Origin: an uncultured Erysipelotrichaceae bacterium
GTDB taxonomy: Bacteria; Bacillota_I; Bacilli_A; Erysipelotrichales; Erysipelotrichaceae
Direction of reading: 5' to 3'
Assembly (NCBI GenBank): GCA_902782505.1
Contig: CACZNO010000082.1
Span: forward strand, 1-14,575
Length of the DNA stretch: 14,575 bases
Under the pieces are notes generated by a model. The model did not search any database. It was not told where the DNA came from and saw only the letters and a list, made by a program, of their open reading frames with translations. The translations under genes were made by a program, and so were the position numbers. Shown piece by piece: positions 7,959 to 14,549 of this stretch (position 1 is its first letter; each line of letters begins with the position of its first letter).

Positions 7959-8526
7959 GCGGGATCTCCGGTTCCTCTTCCTTGAACTTGAACAACGGTT
8001 CCGTAGCCGGAAGCTTTTCTTCTTCCTTCGTTTCCTTCGGGGCGTCGGTTTTCTCTTTCAGCAGCGCTTTTTTCACCGGTTCTTCTTCGTCTTCGTCATC
8101 GTCTGCGTCTTCGTCGTAGTACGGTTCTTTCTTCTTCGGCGTACCCATGCAAAGCAGGATGATCATCATGAACAGTCCCAGCACGACCGTATGCGCCAGG
8201 AAGTAGAACTTCTCATCGAGCACCAGCCCGAACAGGGTGTTGGAATCGTCCAGAACGTACTTGAACGAGAACAGGTACGATACCGGAATCACGATCAGGG
8301 CATAAAGACCGGTCACGCCGTATAAGCGGAACGTCATTGCCGCATAGCCTTTTCCGCGCTTGGGATATACGATCGGCACCGTATACACCAGTGTCAGCGC
8401 AATCGTCGTAAACAGTAACGAAATATACTGCATGGCATCCAGCGGCATCAGATACAGATATACCAGCACGAATCCCGCAATCAGCAGCAGTGTAAATAAG
8501 AAATGAAACAATCTTCTTCCGAACAT
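7927..8526 (-). CDS. Four-helix membrane protein with acidic cytoplasmic tail, unknown function
   Basis: I do not recognise the family. The 199-residue product has four predicted membrane segments (about residues 6-25, 34-55, 68-87 and 108-127). Positive patches at MFGRR, PKRGKG and PKKKEP put both ends inside the cell by the positive-inside rule. The last 70 residues form a charged tail: an acidic run (YYDEDADDDEDEEEP) followed by alternating Lys/Glu stretches, probably disordered. I start at the ATG at 8526, with AGGAGG at 8534-8539 seven bases upstream. An in-frame TTG at 8544 overlaps the end of coaX and has no site of its own. The gene sits 14 bases after coaX and overlaps dut, so it belongs to that operon, but neither neighbour explains a membrane role. 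Confidence 0.75.
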   Translation of the reverse strand: MFGRRLFHFLFTLLLIAGFVLVYLYLMPLDAMQYISLLFTTIALTLVYTVPIVYPKRGKGYAAMTFRLYGVTGLYALIVIPVSYLFSFKYVLDDSNTLFGLVLDEKFYFLAHTVVLGLFMMIILLCMGTPKKKEPYYDEDADDDEDEEEPVKKALLKEKTDAPKETKEEEKLPATEPLFKFKEEEPEIPHENQDKPISL

Positions 8527-8540
8527 GTTCAAACCTCCTG

Positions 8541-9296
8541 TCAACGGTTTCTCTCCCAGATCAGTTTCATGCCCTTATAGGCCAGATCCGGGTCGTATTT
8601 ATCGATTTTCTTCGTATGCGGGCAGATCAGGGAGCCCAATCCGCCGGTCGCGATGACCTTGAAATCGTCCGGGATCTCCTTTCGCACCGCGTCGATGATG
8701 TACTCGACGGATCCGATGTAGCCATAGACAACGCCTGCCTGCATGGAGGTGATCGTGTCGGTCGCAATCACGGACGCGGGTTTAACTAATTCGATCTTCG
8801 GCAGCTGCGCTGCCATCGCGGTCAGTGCGTCCGCCTCGATCTGCACACCCGGCGCGGTGATTCCGGTGATGAACTTTCCGTCTTTATCAATGTAGTCATA
8901 GGTAGTCGCCGTGCCGAAATCGATCACCAGCACCGGTCCCCCGTATTCATGGTAAGCAGCCGCGGCGTCCACCAGGCGGTCATTTCCCAGATCCGGAATA
9001 TCCGTCAGAATGCCGGTGTTCAGTTTTGTGGAAATCATCATCGGCTCCACACGGAAGTACTTGATGATCGAACTGACCAGCGCGTGATTCAAATTGGGAA
9101 CGACGCTGGAGATGACCACATCTGTCACCTCCGATAAACGCAATCCCTTCGCGGTCATGATGGAATAGAATTCCGAACCGAACTCATCGCTGGTGCGCTG
9201 GGATTTCGTAATCATGCGGAACGAAGAAACCAGTCTTTCCGCGTCATAAACACCTACCGCAATGTTTGTATTGCCCACATCTACCGTCATCAACAT
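8541..9296 (-). CDS. coaX: Type III pantothenate kinase
   Basis: A 251-residue cytoplasmic kinase of the ASKHA fold that phosphorylates pantothenate, the first step of coenzyme A synthesis. Visible signatures are DVGNTN at 6-11 (phosphate 1 loop), ISSVVP at 62-67, GNDR at 104-107 with the catalytic Asp D106, DFGTATT at 126-132 (phosphate 2 loop), GITAPG and TGGLG near the C-terminus. The length is typical for CoaX. I chose the ATG at 9296 because homologues start just before the (L/V)xxDVGNTN strand and an ATGAGG site lies about 9 bases upstream. An in-frame ATG at 9311 would add MRYTK and would coincide with the predicted transcription start. First gene of a three-gene operon with a membrane protein and dut. 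Confidence 0.93.
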   Translation of the reverse strand: MLMTVDVGNTNIAVGVYDAERLVSSFRMITKSQRTSDEFGSEFYSIMTAKGLRLSEVTDVVISSVVPNLNHALVSSIIKYFRVEPMMISTKLNTGILTDIPDLGNDRLVDAAAAYHEYGGPVLVIDFGTATTYDYIDKDGKFITGITAPGVQIEADALTAMAAQLPKIELVKPASVIATDTITSMQAGVVYGYIGSVEYIIDAVRKEIPDDFKVIATGGLGSLICPHTKKIDKYDPDLAYKGMKLIWERNR

Positions 9297-9316
9297 TTTC
9301 GTATACCTCATCTTTT

Positions 9317-9344
9317 ATTATATCGCATTTTCACTTCTTGTCAG
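9317..9344 (-). promoter_or_regulatory. Promoter of the coaX operon
   Basis: On the minus strand a consensus -10 TATAAT (9317-9322) and a near-consensus -35 CTGACA (9339-9344) are 16 bases apart. The -35 lies in the last codons of the upstream ttcA-like gene. The predicted start point is near 9310, giving a leader of only about 14 bases. Confidence 0.75.
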
Positions 9345-10152
9345 TATCCCAGGATTCGTGCACTCCGTCTTTGTCCCTGTACGATAAAACCGTTTCAACA
9401 TTGACTTTTTCCGCCGACCGGAAGATGTTCGACTTCAGGAACGGATTCGTTTTTTCCAAATCCCGGATCAGCCGTTTGACTTCCGCGCGCTTGGAAACGT
9501 GTTCGTAATCCTCGTCGAAGCGCTTTTTCGTCAGGGAACAGGCACATTGGATAAACTCCATGCCGTGGTGCTTCCAGAAGTTGCGGATCCCGCGTTCCTC
9601 CGTCAGATATAACGGCCGGATCAGTTCCATTCCCTCGAAGTTTTCCGCTTTCAGTTTCGGTAACATCGTCCGCATCTGTCCGGAATACAGAACCGACATC
9701 AGAATCGTTTCCACAACGTCGTCGTAGTGATGGCCCAGCGCGATTTTATTACAGCCCAATTCCTTCGCTGCCGTATACAGCGCACCCCGGCGCATTCTGG
9801 CGCAGATGTAACAGGGCTTGGTATCCAGCGTTTCCACGTAACGGAAAATCACCGCGGAAGAATACTGCAGATCAATTCCGATCTTTTCGGCGTTTTGCCG
9901 GATCATTTCCCTGGTTTCTTCGTCATATCCCGGATCAAGGCACAGATACACCAGTTCAAACGGCACTTCTACGTGACGCCGTAATTCTTCCAGCACCAGC
10001 GCCAGCATAAAAGAATCTTTCCCGCCGGAAATACAGACCGCGATTCTGTCGTTCTCCTTGATCAGTTGGTAATCCCGCACCGCCTTCGTAAAAGGCGACC
10101 AGACATCTTTGCGGTACGTGGTGATCAAGCTGCGCAGCATTTCTTCATTCAT
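9331..10152 (-). CDS. TtcA-like PP-loop ATPase (tRNA 2-thiocytidine synthesis family)
   Basis: A 273-residue cytoplasmic protein of the TtcA/TilS adenine-nucleotide alpha-hydrolase superfamily. The PP-loop SGGKDS is at 42-47 and binds ATP to adenylate the target base. C114 and C117 (PCYIC) and C203/C205 (QCAC) match the cysteines that hold an iron-sulfur cluster in TtcA. GHHYDD at 140-145 is the family motif before the helix that shapes the active site. Members thiolate C32 of some tRNAs, but Firmicutes paralogues are not all proven to do so, hence no gene symbol. The in-frame ATG at 10194 lies in the loop of the upstream terminator and is rejected. The chosen ATG at 10152 has no clear Shine-Dalgarno and sits where transcription should begin; the ATG at 10140 is an alternative. 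Confidence 0.85.
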   Translation of the reverse strand: MNEEMLRSLITTYRKDVWSPFTKAVRDYQLIKENDRIAVCISGGKDSFMLALVLEELRRHVEVPFELVYLCLDPGYDEETREMIRQNAEKIGIDLQYSSAVIFRYVETLDTKPCYICARMRRGALYTAAKELGCNKIALGHHYDDVVETILMSVLYSGQMRTMLPKLKAENFEGMELIRPLYLTEERGIRNFWKHHGMEFIQCACSLTKKRFDEDYEHVSKRAEVKRLIRDLEKTNPFLKSNIFRSAEKVNVETVLSYRDKDGVHESWDTDKK

Positions 10153-10158
10153 AGCCTT

Positions 10159-10167
10159 ATTGTAACA
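10159..10167 (-). promoter_or_regulatory. Extended -10 of the ttcA-like gene
   Basis: On the minus strand TGTTACAAT ends 6 bases before the ATG at 10152. The -35 region is poor. If active, the transcript would begin at or next to the A of the start codon. Confidence 0.55.
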
Positions 10168-10183
10168 CACACGCCCAAAGGAA

Positions 10184-10206
10184 AAGACCGGCATTTTACC
10201 GGTCTT
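10184..10206 (-). terminator. Intrinsic terminator of the LRR-Fn3-Ig gene
   Basis: Arms AAGACCGG (10184-10191) and CCGGTCTT (10199-10206) with a 7-base loop. On the minus strand the hairpin is followed by TTCCTTT, with two further T in the stem. It lies 23 bases after the stop at 10229. Confidence 0.75.
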
Positions 10207-10228
10207 GGAAATCCCTTGACGGATTAGA

Positions 10229-13048
10229 TTATTTTACGGTCAAAGTAACGATGTTGGAATCGATGCTTCCCGCCGCATTCGTGATCTTGCAGTAATACTG
10301 GTAGCCGCTGCGTGCCTTGATCACCTTTTCTGCCGGAACGGTATACGTCGCCGTTGTCGCGCCGTTGGTCGTGCACTTGTTCCAGGTTCCGCTGCTCGAA
10401 GTTCTGTAGTACCACTGATACTTCAGTCCTCCGCCCGTTGCCGTTACCTTGAACTTGACTTCGGTGCCTGCCGATACGGTCTTGCTTACCGGCTGCGACG
10501 TAATCTTGGGTTTGGTGACAACCGTCAGAGTTACGATCTTACTGTCGGTCTTGCCGGCGGAATTCGAAACTTCGCAATAATACTGATAGCCGTTTCTCGC
10601 TGTCACGACTTTATCCGCCGGAACAGTGTACGTGGCTGTCGTAGCGCCGTTGGTCGTGCACTTATTCCAGGTTCCCGAACTCGAAGTACGGTAATACCAC
10701 TGATATTTCAGACCCGTACCGCTGGCTGCAACAGTAAACTTGACTTCGGTGCCGGCTTTTACTGTCTTACTGACCGGCTGCGTCGTGATCGTCGGTTTCG
10801 CCGTCGAAGAGCTGATCGTCAGCGTTGCAGGACTACTGTCCGTCTTGCCGGCCGTATTCGATACTTCACAGTAATACTGATAACCGTTTCTCGCTGCCAC
10901 GACTTTATCCGCCGGAACAGTGTATGTCGCTGTCGTAGCGCCGTTGGTCGTGCATTTATTCCAGGTTCCCGAACTCGAAGTACGGTAGTACCATTGATAT
11001 TTCAGGCTCGTTCCGCTGGCACCGACCGTGAATTTCACTTCGGTTCCCGGCTTGACGGTCTGGCTCTTCGGTTGTGTCGTGATTGTCGGTTTTGCGGAAT
11101 CTTTGACCGTTAAAGTCACGGCGGCGGACGTCATATACCCGTCATCATTGTAGACGGCGCATCTGTACTGATAACCGTTTCTTGCCGTATTCACCTGCGA
11201 GGCAGTCAAAGAATAGGTAGCGCTCGTCGCGCATGATGCGGTGCTCTTCTGCCACTTACCGGAGCTGGAAGTACGGTACCACCACTGGTATTTCACGTTG
11301 CTGCCGCTTGCTTTCACCGAGAAACTCGTTGCGGTACCCGGCGTAACGGTCTTCGAACTGGGCTGCTGGGTGATGCTCGCATAATCCGTACTGTTCACTT
11401 TGACCTTAACCTGTTCTGTCGCATACGGGCCTGAGAAGACATCTCCTCCGTCCGCCACATAATACGGAATGACATAATATGTGTAGGTCTTCCCGCTGAC
11501 AACATTTTCATGCGTATAGTATTTATAAATGATGTTTACATCGACTTTCGCAAACTCCGGTGCCGTGCCGTGTCTATACCACAATTCATAGTACGTCGCC
11601 ACTCCAGGCATATCCCAGCTCAGGTAGTTGGTCCCGTCGTTATTCGGCATTGCAGTCAGCATGATCGGAGTTTCAACGCTGTACGGTCCGCTGAACAGGA
11701 ACGCATCTTTCTTGTAATGGAGCTGATTTTTGACAGCGTTCCCTTCGATTTCGGTATACGTAACATAGTTTCCGCTGGTCGCTTTTTGACCGTATGCCGC
11801 CGCGCTCATCAAATATACATTATTGTGAATATCCAATTCTTCAATGACTAAACTATCCAGCCACAGGATACGCAGATTCGTGCATTCCCATGGATGGCAG
11901 GATGTCAGATTCTGGCTGTAATTGTAATAGCACTCCAGATCCGGAAGATATTCAATCTGTTCATTCGTGCAGGTCGTCGCAAGATACTTGATCTTATTGT
12001 TGTTGGCGTAATTCATGGATTTGATACCGGTCAGATGGATTTTCAGATCCAGCAGCTCCGTGTTATTCGAAATATCAAGCGATGTAATATTCTTGTTTCC
12101 TGCCAGATTCAGTTCAACAAGATCAAACTGGTAGAAAAGATCGATGGAAGACAGATTGCAGAAGGATGCATCCAGAACCTTCAATCCGTGAGAAACAATA
12201 GTGCCGATGCTGGTAAGGCCGCTGTTGTACGCAACATATACGTTTTCCAGTCCCGGACACTGTGAAATATTCAGGGATGATAAATTGTTATGATTCAAAT
12301 CCAGATAGCGCAAGGACGTTAACGGACCGATCGTGATCGACGTCATTCCGTTATTGGACGCCTGGAACGCATCCAGATTCGGCAGTTTGCTGATATCAAT
12401 GGTTTTGATGGAGTTGTTGCTGATGTAAATGTTCACCAGATCCGTATTATTGTTTAGATTCAGAGAAGTCAGTTTGTTATCGCCCACATACAACCCGTGC
12501 AGTTTCGTGTTCTTGGAAACATCCAGACTGGTAAGCTGGTTTCCGCTCGCTGCCAATACGTCCAGATCCGGGCACTGGGAAAGATCCAGGGAAGCCAGTT
12601 TATTATCCGAACAATTGACTTCCTTCAATTTCATAGGTTCGTACCAACCGTCTGTAATAGCAGGAACAAGGTTCAGCTTGGTCAGTTTATTTCCCTCGCA
12701 ATACAGATATTTCAGATTCGGAAGCATCGAAACATCCAGCGACGTCAGATTGTTGTCATCTGCCTCCAGCACTTCCAGAGAAGCAAAATACCCGATTCCT
12801 ACGAGCGAATTGATTCCCATTTCGTTCAAGCTGAGAGATGTGACGTTATCGATTTCGTCCTGGCTTAAGTAATAGTCGCCGTTTGGATTAATATACGTCG
12901 AATCAATTACGATATTACGGAAAATCATATCTGGGAAGTTTTCTTCGTTGATTACGACTCCGCCGGCAGCGGAAACTTTCAGAATTCCTGCCGGCAAAAG
13001 AGTCAACGTCAGTAAAACCGCCAGTAAAACACGTACCAGTTTTTTCAT
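10229..13048 (-). CDS. Secreted LRR - Fn3-like - four Ig-like repeat protein
   Basis: A 939-residue exported protein. Residues 1-27 are a signal peptide (MKKLVRV start, LLTLTLLPAG core, cleavage after VSA). Residues 34-66 form the INEENFP.M.FRN segment typical of Firmicutes LRR proteins, ending in an EF-hand-like loop, NPNGDYYLSQDE (54-65). About 67-430 are internalin-like leucine-rich repeats of about 21 residues (NxLTSLDxS...LxxLxxxxNxL). About 455-555 looks like a fibronectin type III domain (YLSWDMPG.ATYYELWYR and GKTYTYYVIPYY). Residues 557-939 are four Ig-like modules. LRR plus Ig/Fn3 proteins usually bind proteins or glycans outside the cell; the ligand is unknown. I start at the ATG at 13048 with AAGGAG 8 bases upstream, not the longer frame from 13126, whose first 26 residues cross the promoter. 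No wall anchor is visible. Confidence 0.88.
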   Translation of the reverse strand: MKKLVRVLLAVLLTLTLLPAGILKVSAAGGVVINEENFPDMIFRNIVIDSTYINPNGDYYLSQDEIDNVTSLSLNEMGINSLVGIGYFASLEVLEADDNNLTSLDVSMLPNLKYLYCEGNKLTKLNLVPAITDGWYEPMKLKEVNCSDNKLASLDLSQCPDLDVLAASGNQLTSLDVSKNTKLHGLYVGDNKLTSLNLNNNTDLVNIYISNNSIKTIDISKLPNLDAFQASNNGMTSITIGPLTSLRYLDLNHNNLSSLNISQCPGLENVYVAYNSGLTSIGTIVSHGLKVLDASFCNLSSIDLFYQFDLVELNLAGNKNITSLDISNNTELLDLKIHLTGIKSMNYANNNKIKYLATTCTNEQIEYLPDLECYYNYSQNLTSCHPWECTNLRILWLDSLVIEELDIHNNVYLMSAAAYGQKATSGNYVTYTEIEGNAVKNQLHYKKDAFLFSGPYSVETPIMLTAMPNNDGTNYLSWDMPGVATYYELWYRHGTAPEFAKVDVNIIYKYYTHENVVSGKTYTYYVIPYYVADGGDVFSGPYATEQVKVKVNSTDYASITQQPSSKTVTPGTATSFSVKASGSNVKYQWWYRTSSSGKWQKSTASCATSATYSLTASQVNTARNGYQYRCAVYNDDGYMTSAAVTLTVKDSAKPTITTQPKSQTVKPGTEVKFTVGASGTSLKYQWYYRTSSSGTWNKCTTNGATTATYTVPADKVVAARNGYQYYCEVSNTAGKTDSSPATLTISSSTAKPTITTQPVSKTVKAGTEVKFTVAASGTGLKYQWYYRTSSSGTWNKCTTNGATTATYTVPADKVVTARNGYQYYCEVSNSAGKTDSKIVTLTVVTKPKITSQPVSKTVSAGTEVKFKVTATGGGLKYQWYYRTSSSGTWNKCTTNGATTATYTVPAEKVIKARSGYQYYCKITNAAGSIDSNIVTLTVK
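10232..11380 (-). repeat. Ig-like repeat array C (4 modules, LRR protein)
   Basis: Four modules of about 95-98 codons. The second and third (in protein order) are near-identical in DNA: about 128 bases from 10581 recur at 10875 (offset 294 bases, 98 codons) with about seven differences by eye. The last three modules carry KCTTNGATTATY where the first, like most of array B, has the STASCAT-type stretch. Confidence 0.87.
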
Positions 13049-13065
13049 AATTGCGTCTCCTTTTT

Positions 13066-13078
13066 GGTACACGGTACC
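13066..13078. promoter_or_regulatory. Inverted repeat in the leader of the LRR-Fn3-Ig gene
   Basis: GGTAC-ACG-GTACC is a perfect 5-base inverted repeat between the predicted -10 and the ribosome site (AAGGAG, about 13057-13062). It could be an operator or a small RNA hairpin in the leader. It is short, so chance is possible. Confidence 0.3.
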
Positions 13079-13091
13079 CCTTAGTATATTT

Positions 13092-13097
13092 ATTATA
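13092..13097 (-). promoter_or_regulatory. Probable -10 box of the LRR-Fn3-Ig gene
   Basis: A perfect TATAAT on the minus strand, 43 bases before the ATG at 13048. No good -35 is seen at 16-18 bases (AAGAAT at 17). Confidence 0.5.
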
Positions 13098-13140
13098 CAA
13101 AAGAAACGAAGATAATTCTTGTCCAAGTGGATAAGTCTGC

Positions 13141-13169
13141 GAAAAAAACAGCGGGATCTGCCGCTGTTT
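13141..13169 (-). terminator. Intrinsic terminator of the malic enzyme gene
   Basis: Arms AAACAGCGG (13146-13154) and CCGCTGTTT (13161-13169) with a 6-base loop; on the minus strand a run of seven T begins within the stem and continues past it. It lies 6 bases after the stop codon at 13176. Confidence 0.9.
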
Positions 13170-13175
13170 CATGTT

Positions 13176-14348
13176 TTATGTTCTTGCGATTCCGCTGTCT
13201 TTCGCGGCTTTCGCAACTGCCTTGGATACTGCCGGAACGACCCGTTTGTCAAACGGTTCCGGAATGATATAGTCCGGGGACAGAACTTCCTCCGGCACCA
13301 GGTTTGCCAGCGCCAGCGCCGCAGCCATTTTCATATCTTCGTTGATCTCTCTCGCCCGGACATCCAATGCACCGCGGAAAATACCCGGGAAAGCCAGTAC
13401 GTTATTGATTTGATTGGGATAGTCCGATCTGCCGGTTGCGATTACTTTCGCTCCGCCTTTTTTCGCGTCTTCCGGAAAAATCTCCGGAGTCGGATTGGCG
13501 CACGCAAATACGATCGGATCGCGGTTCATGGAACGTACCATTTCCGGAGTCACCAGATTCGGTGCCGACACCCCGATAAAGATATCCGCACCTTCCATGA
13601 TATCTGCCAGAGTCCCGCTCTTTTTTTCAAGGTTGGTAACCTGCGCCATTTCTTCCTTGATCCAGTTCAGTCCTTCTCTTCCCGCGTAGATCGCTCCTTT
13701 CCGGTCGCACATCGTCACATGAAGGAATCCGTAGCGCAGAAGAAGCTTGGTGATGGCGACAGCTGCCGCTCCGGCTCCGGATACGACAACCTGAACTTCT
13801 TCTTTTGTTTTGTGCACGACTTTCAGTGCGTTGATCAGTCCTGCAAGAGAAATAATCGCCGTCCCGTGCTGATCGTCGTGGAAAATCGGAATATCACATT
13901 TTTCCTTGAGCTTTTGTTCAATCTCAAAACAGCGCGGAGCGGAAATATCCTCCAGATTGATTCCGCCGAATGAGCCGGAAATCAAGTACACTGCGTTCAC
14001 GAATTCGTCCACGTTTTTGGTGTTGACGCAAATCGGAAACGCATCGATCCCGCCGAACGATTTCAGGAGCACGCATTTTCCTTCCATCACCGGCATACTG
14101 GCAGCCGGACCGATGTCTCCCAACCCCAGCACTGCGGTTCCGTCGGTAATCACCGCGCACAGGTTGTGCTTTGCAGTAAGATCATACACCAGGTCCGGAT
14201 TCTTTTGGATTTCAAGACAAGGTTCCGCTACCCCGGGCGTATACGCCAAAGATAAATCTTCTCTTGTGTTCACCGGAGCTTTGGAACGCATTTCGATCTT
14301 CCCTGCCCACTTGTAGTGTTTCTTTAATGATTCTTTCGCATAGTTCAT
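13176..14348 (-). CDS. NAD(P)-dependent malic enzyme, short bacterial type
   Basis: A 390-residue cytoplasmic enzyme that oxidatively decarboxylates malate to pyruvate, CO2 and NAD(P)H. The N-terminal malic domain has the catalytic Tyr Y36 (LAYTPGVA) and the Lys in MEGK (K91). The likely metal ligands are E133, D134 (LEDISAP) and D159 (HDDQHGT). The NAD-binding domain has GAGAAA at 191-196, with D215 at the end of the second strand (MCDRKG); an acid there usually favours NAD over NADP. NPTPEI and ATGRSDYPNQ motifs follow. The length matches the roughly 390-residue family without the PTA-like extension. GGAGG lies 7 bases before the ATG. It is monocistronic: own promoter-like element, strong terminator. 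Confidence 0.94.
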   Translation of the reverse strand: MNYAKESLKKHYKWAGKIEMRSKAPVNTREDLSLAYTPGVAEPCLEIQKNPDLVYDLTAKHNLCAVITDGTAVLGLGDIGPAASMPVMEGKCVLLKSFGGIDAFPICVNTKNVDEFVNAVYLISGSFGGINLEDISAPRCFEIEQKLKEKCDIPIFHDDQHGTAIISLAGLINALKVVHKTKEEVQVVVSGAGAAAVAITKLLLRYGFLHVTMCDRKGAIYAGREGLNWIKEEMAQVTNLEKKSGTLADIMEGADIFIGVSAPNLVTPEMVRSMNRDPIVFACANPTPEIFPEDAKKGGAKVIATGRSDYPNQINNVLAFPGIFRGALDVRAREINEDMKMAAALALANLVPEEVLSPDYIIPEPFDKRVVPAVSKAVAKAAKDSGIART

Positions 14349-14387
14349 CTTATATCCTCCGTGATGATCTTCTACGAAGACTGAATT

Positions 14388-14396
14388 ATTGTAACA
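14388..14396 (-). promoter_or_regulatory. Extended -10 of the malic enzyme gene
   Basis: On the minus strand TGTTACAAT, the same nine bases as at the DUF285 and ttcA-like genes, lies about 39 bases before the ATG. The -35 region is A/T-rich and poor (ATATAG at 17). Confidence 0.55.
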
Positions 14397-14440
14397 ATCC
14401 TCTTCTTTATCTATATTTTACACAAAAAGGCAAACGGTTG

Positions 14441-14470
14441 AAAGAATCCGCAGAGTTCTCCGAATTCTTT
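14441..14470. other. Imperfect hairpin next to the IS remnant
   Basis: Arms AAAGAAT (14441-14447) and ATTCTTT (14464-14470) flank a partly pairing centre, with T-rich sequence after it on the plus strand. It could be a weak terminator or a relic at the IS junction. Low confidence. Confidence 0.25.
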
Positions 14471-14549
14471 TTCAGCCATCAAAAGAAAAGGACTGTCGCC
14501 TTTGGAGTATAAGCAGCAATCCTTATCTCAGTCACAATTGAATTGTTAA
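14471..14549 (+). pseudogene. 3' remnant of an IS3-family transposase (OrfB) gene
   Basis: The frame with codons at 14478 onward reads IKRKGLSPLEYKQQS, then LSQSQLNC and a TAA at 14547-14549. The K.KGLSPxEYxxQS motif is the conserved C-terminal end of IS3-family (IS150-like) integrase-type transposases. The usual YNNxRI block just before it is absent, so only the last 20 or so codons survive. The 5' limit is a guess at where similarity stops. It lies about 120 bases upstream of the malic enzyme start, on the opposite strand. Confidence 0.6.

Noticed and set aside
8542..8544. TTG at 8544 as start of the membrane protein
   Set aside because: It overlaps the coaX stop and has no ribosome site. 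The ATG at 8526 has a perfect AGGAGG seven bases upstream.
10192..10194. ATG at 10194 as start of the ttcA-like gene
   Set aside because: It falls in the loop of the terminator of the upstream gene and upstream of the extended -10. The family N-terminus fits the start at 10152.
10232..11380. Regular repeats considered as a CRISPR array or satellite
   Set aside because: The unit is about 95-98 codons, stays in frame and codes for Ig-like modules. There are no short identical repeats with unique spacers.
13049..13126. N-terminal extension of the LRR protein to 13126
   Set aside because: The extra 26 residues cover the predicted -10 and leader, and the canonical signal peptide begins at the ATG at 13048 after AAGGAG.
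14264..14512. Plus-strand 82-codon open frame over the malic enzyme start
   Set aside because: It is antisense to the malic enzyme N-terminus, then runs through the promoter region into a different frame from the transposase remnant. No motif supports it.
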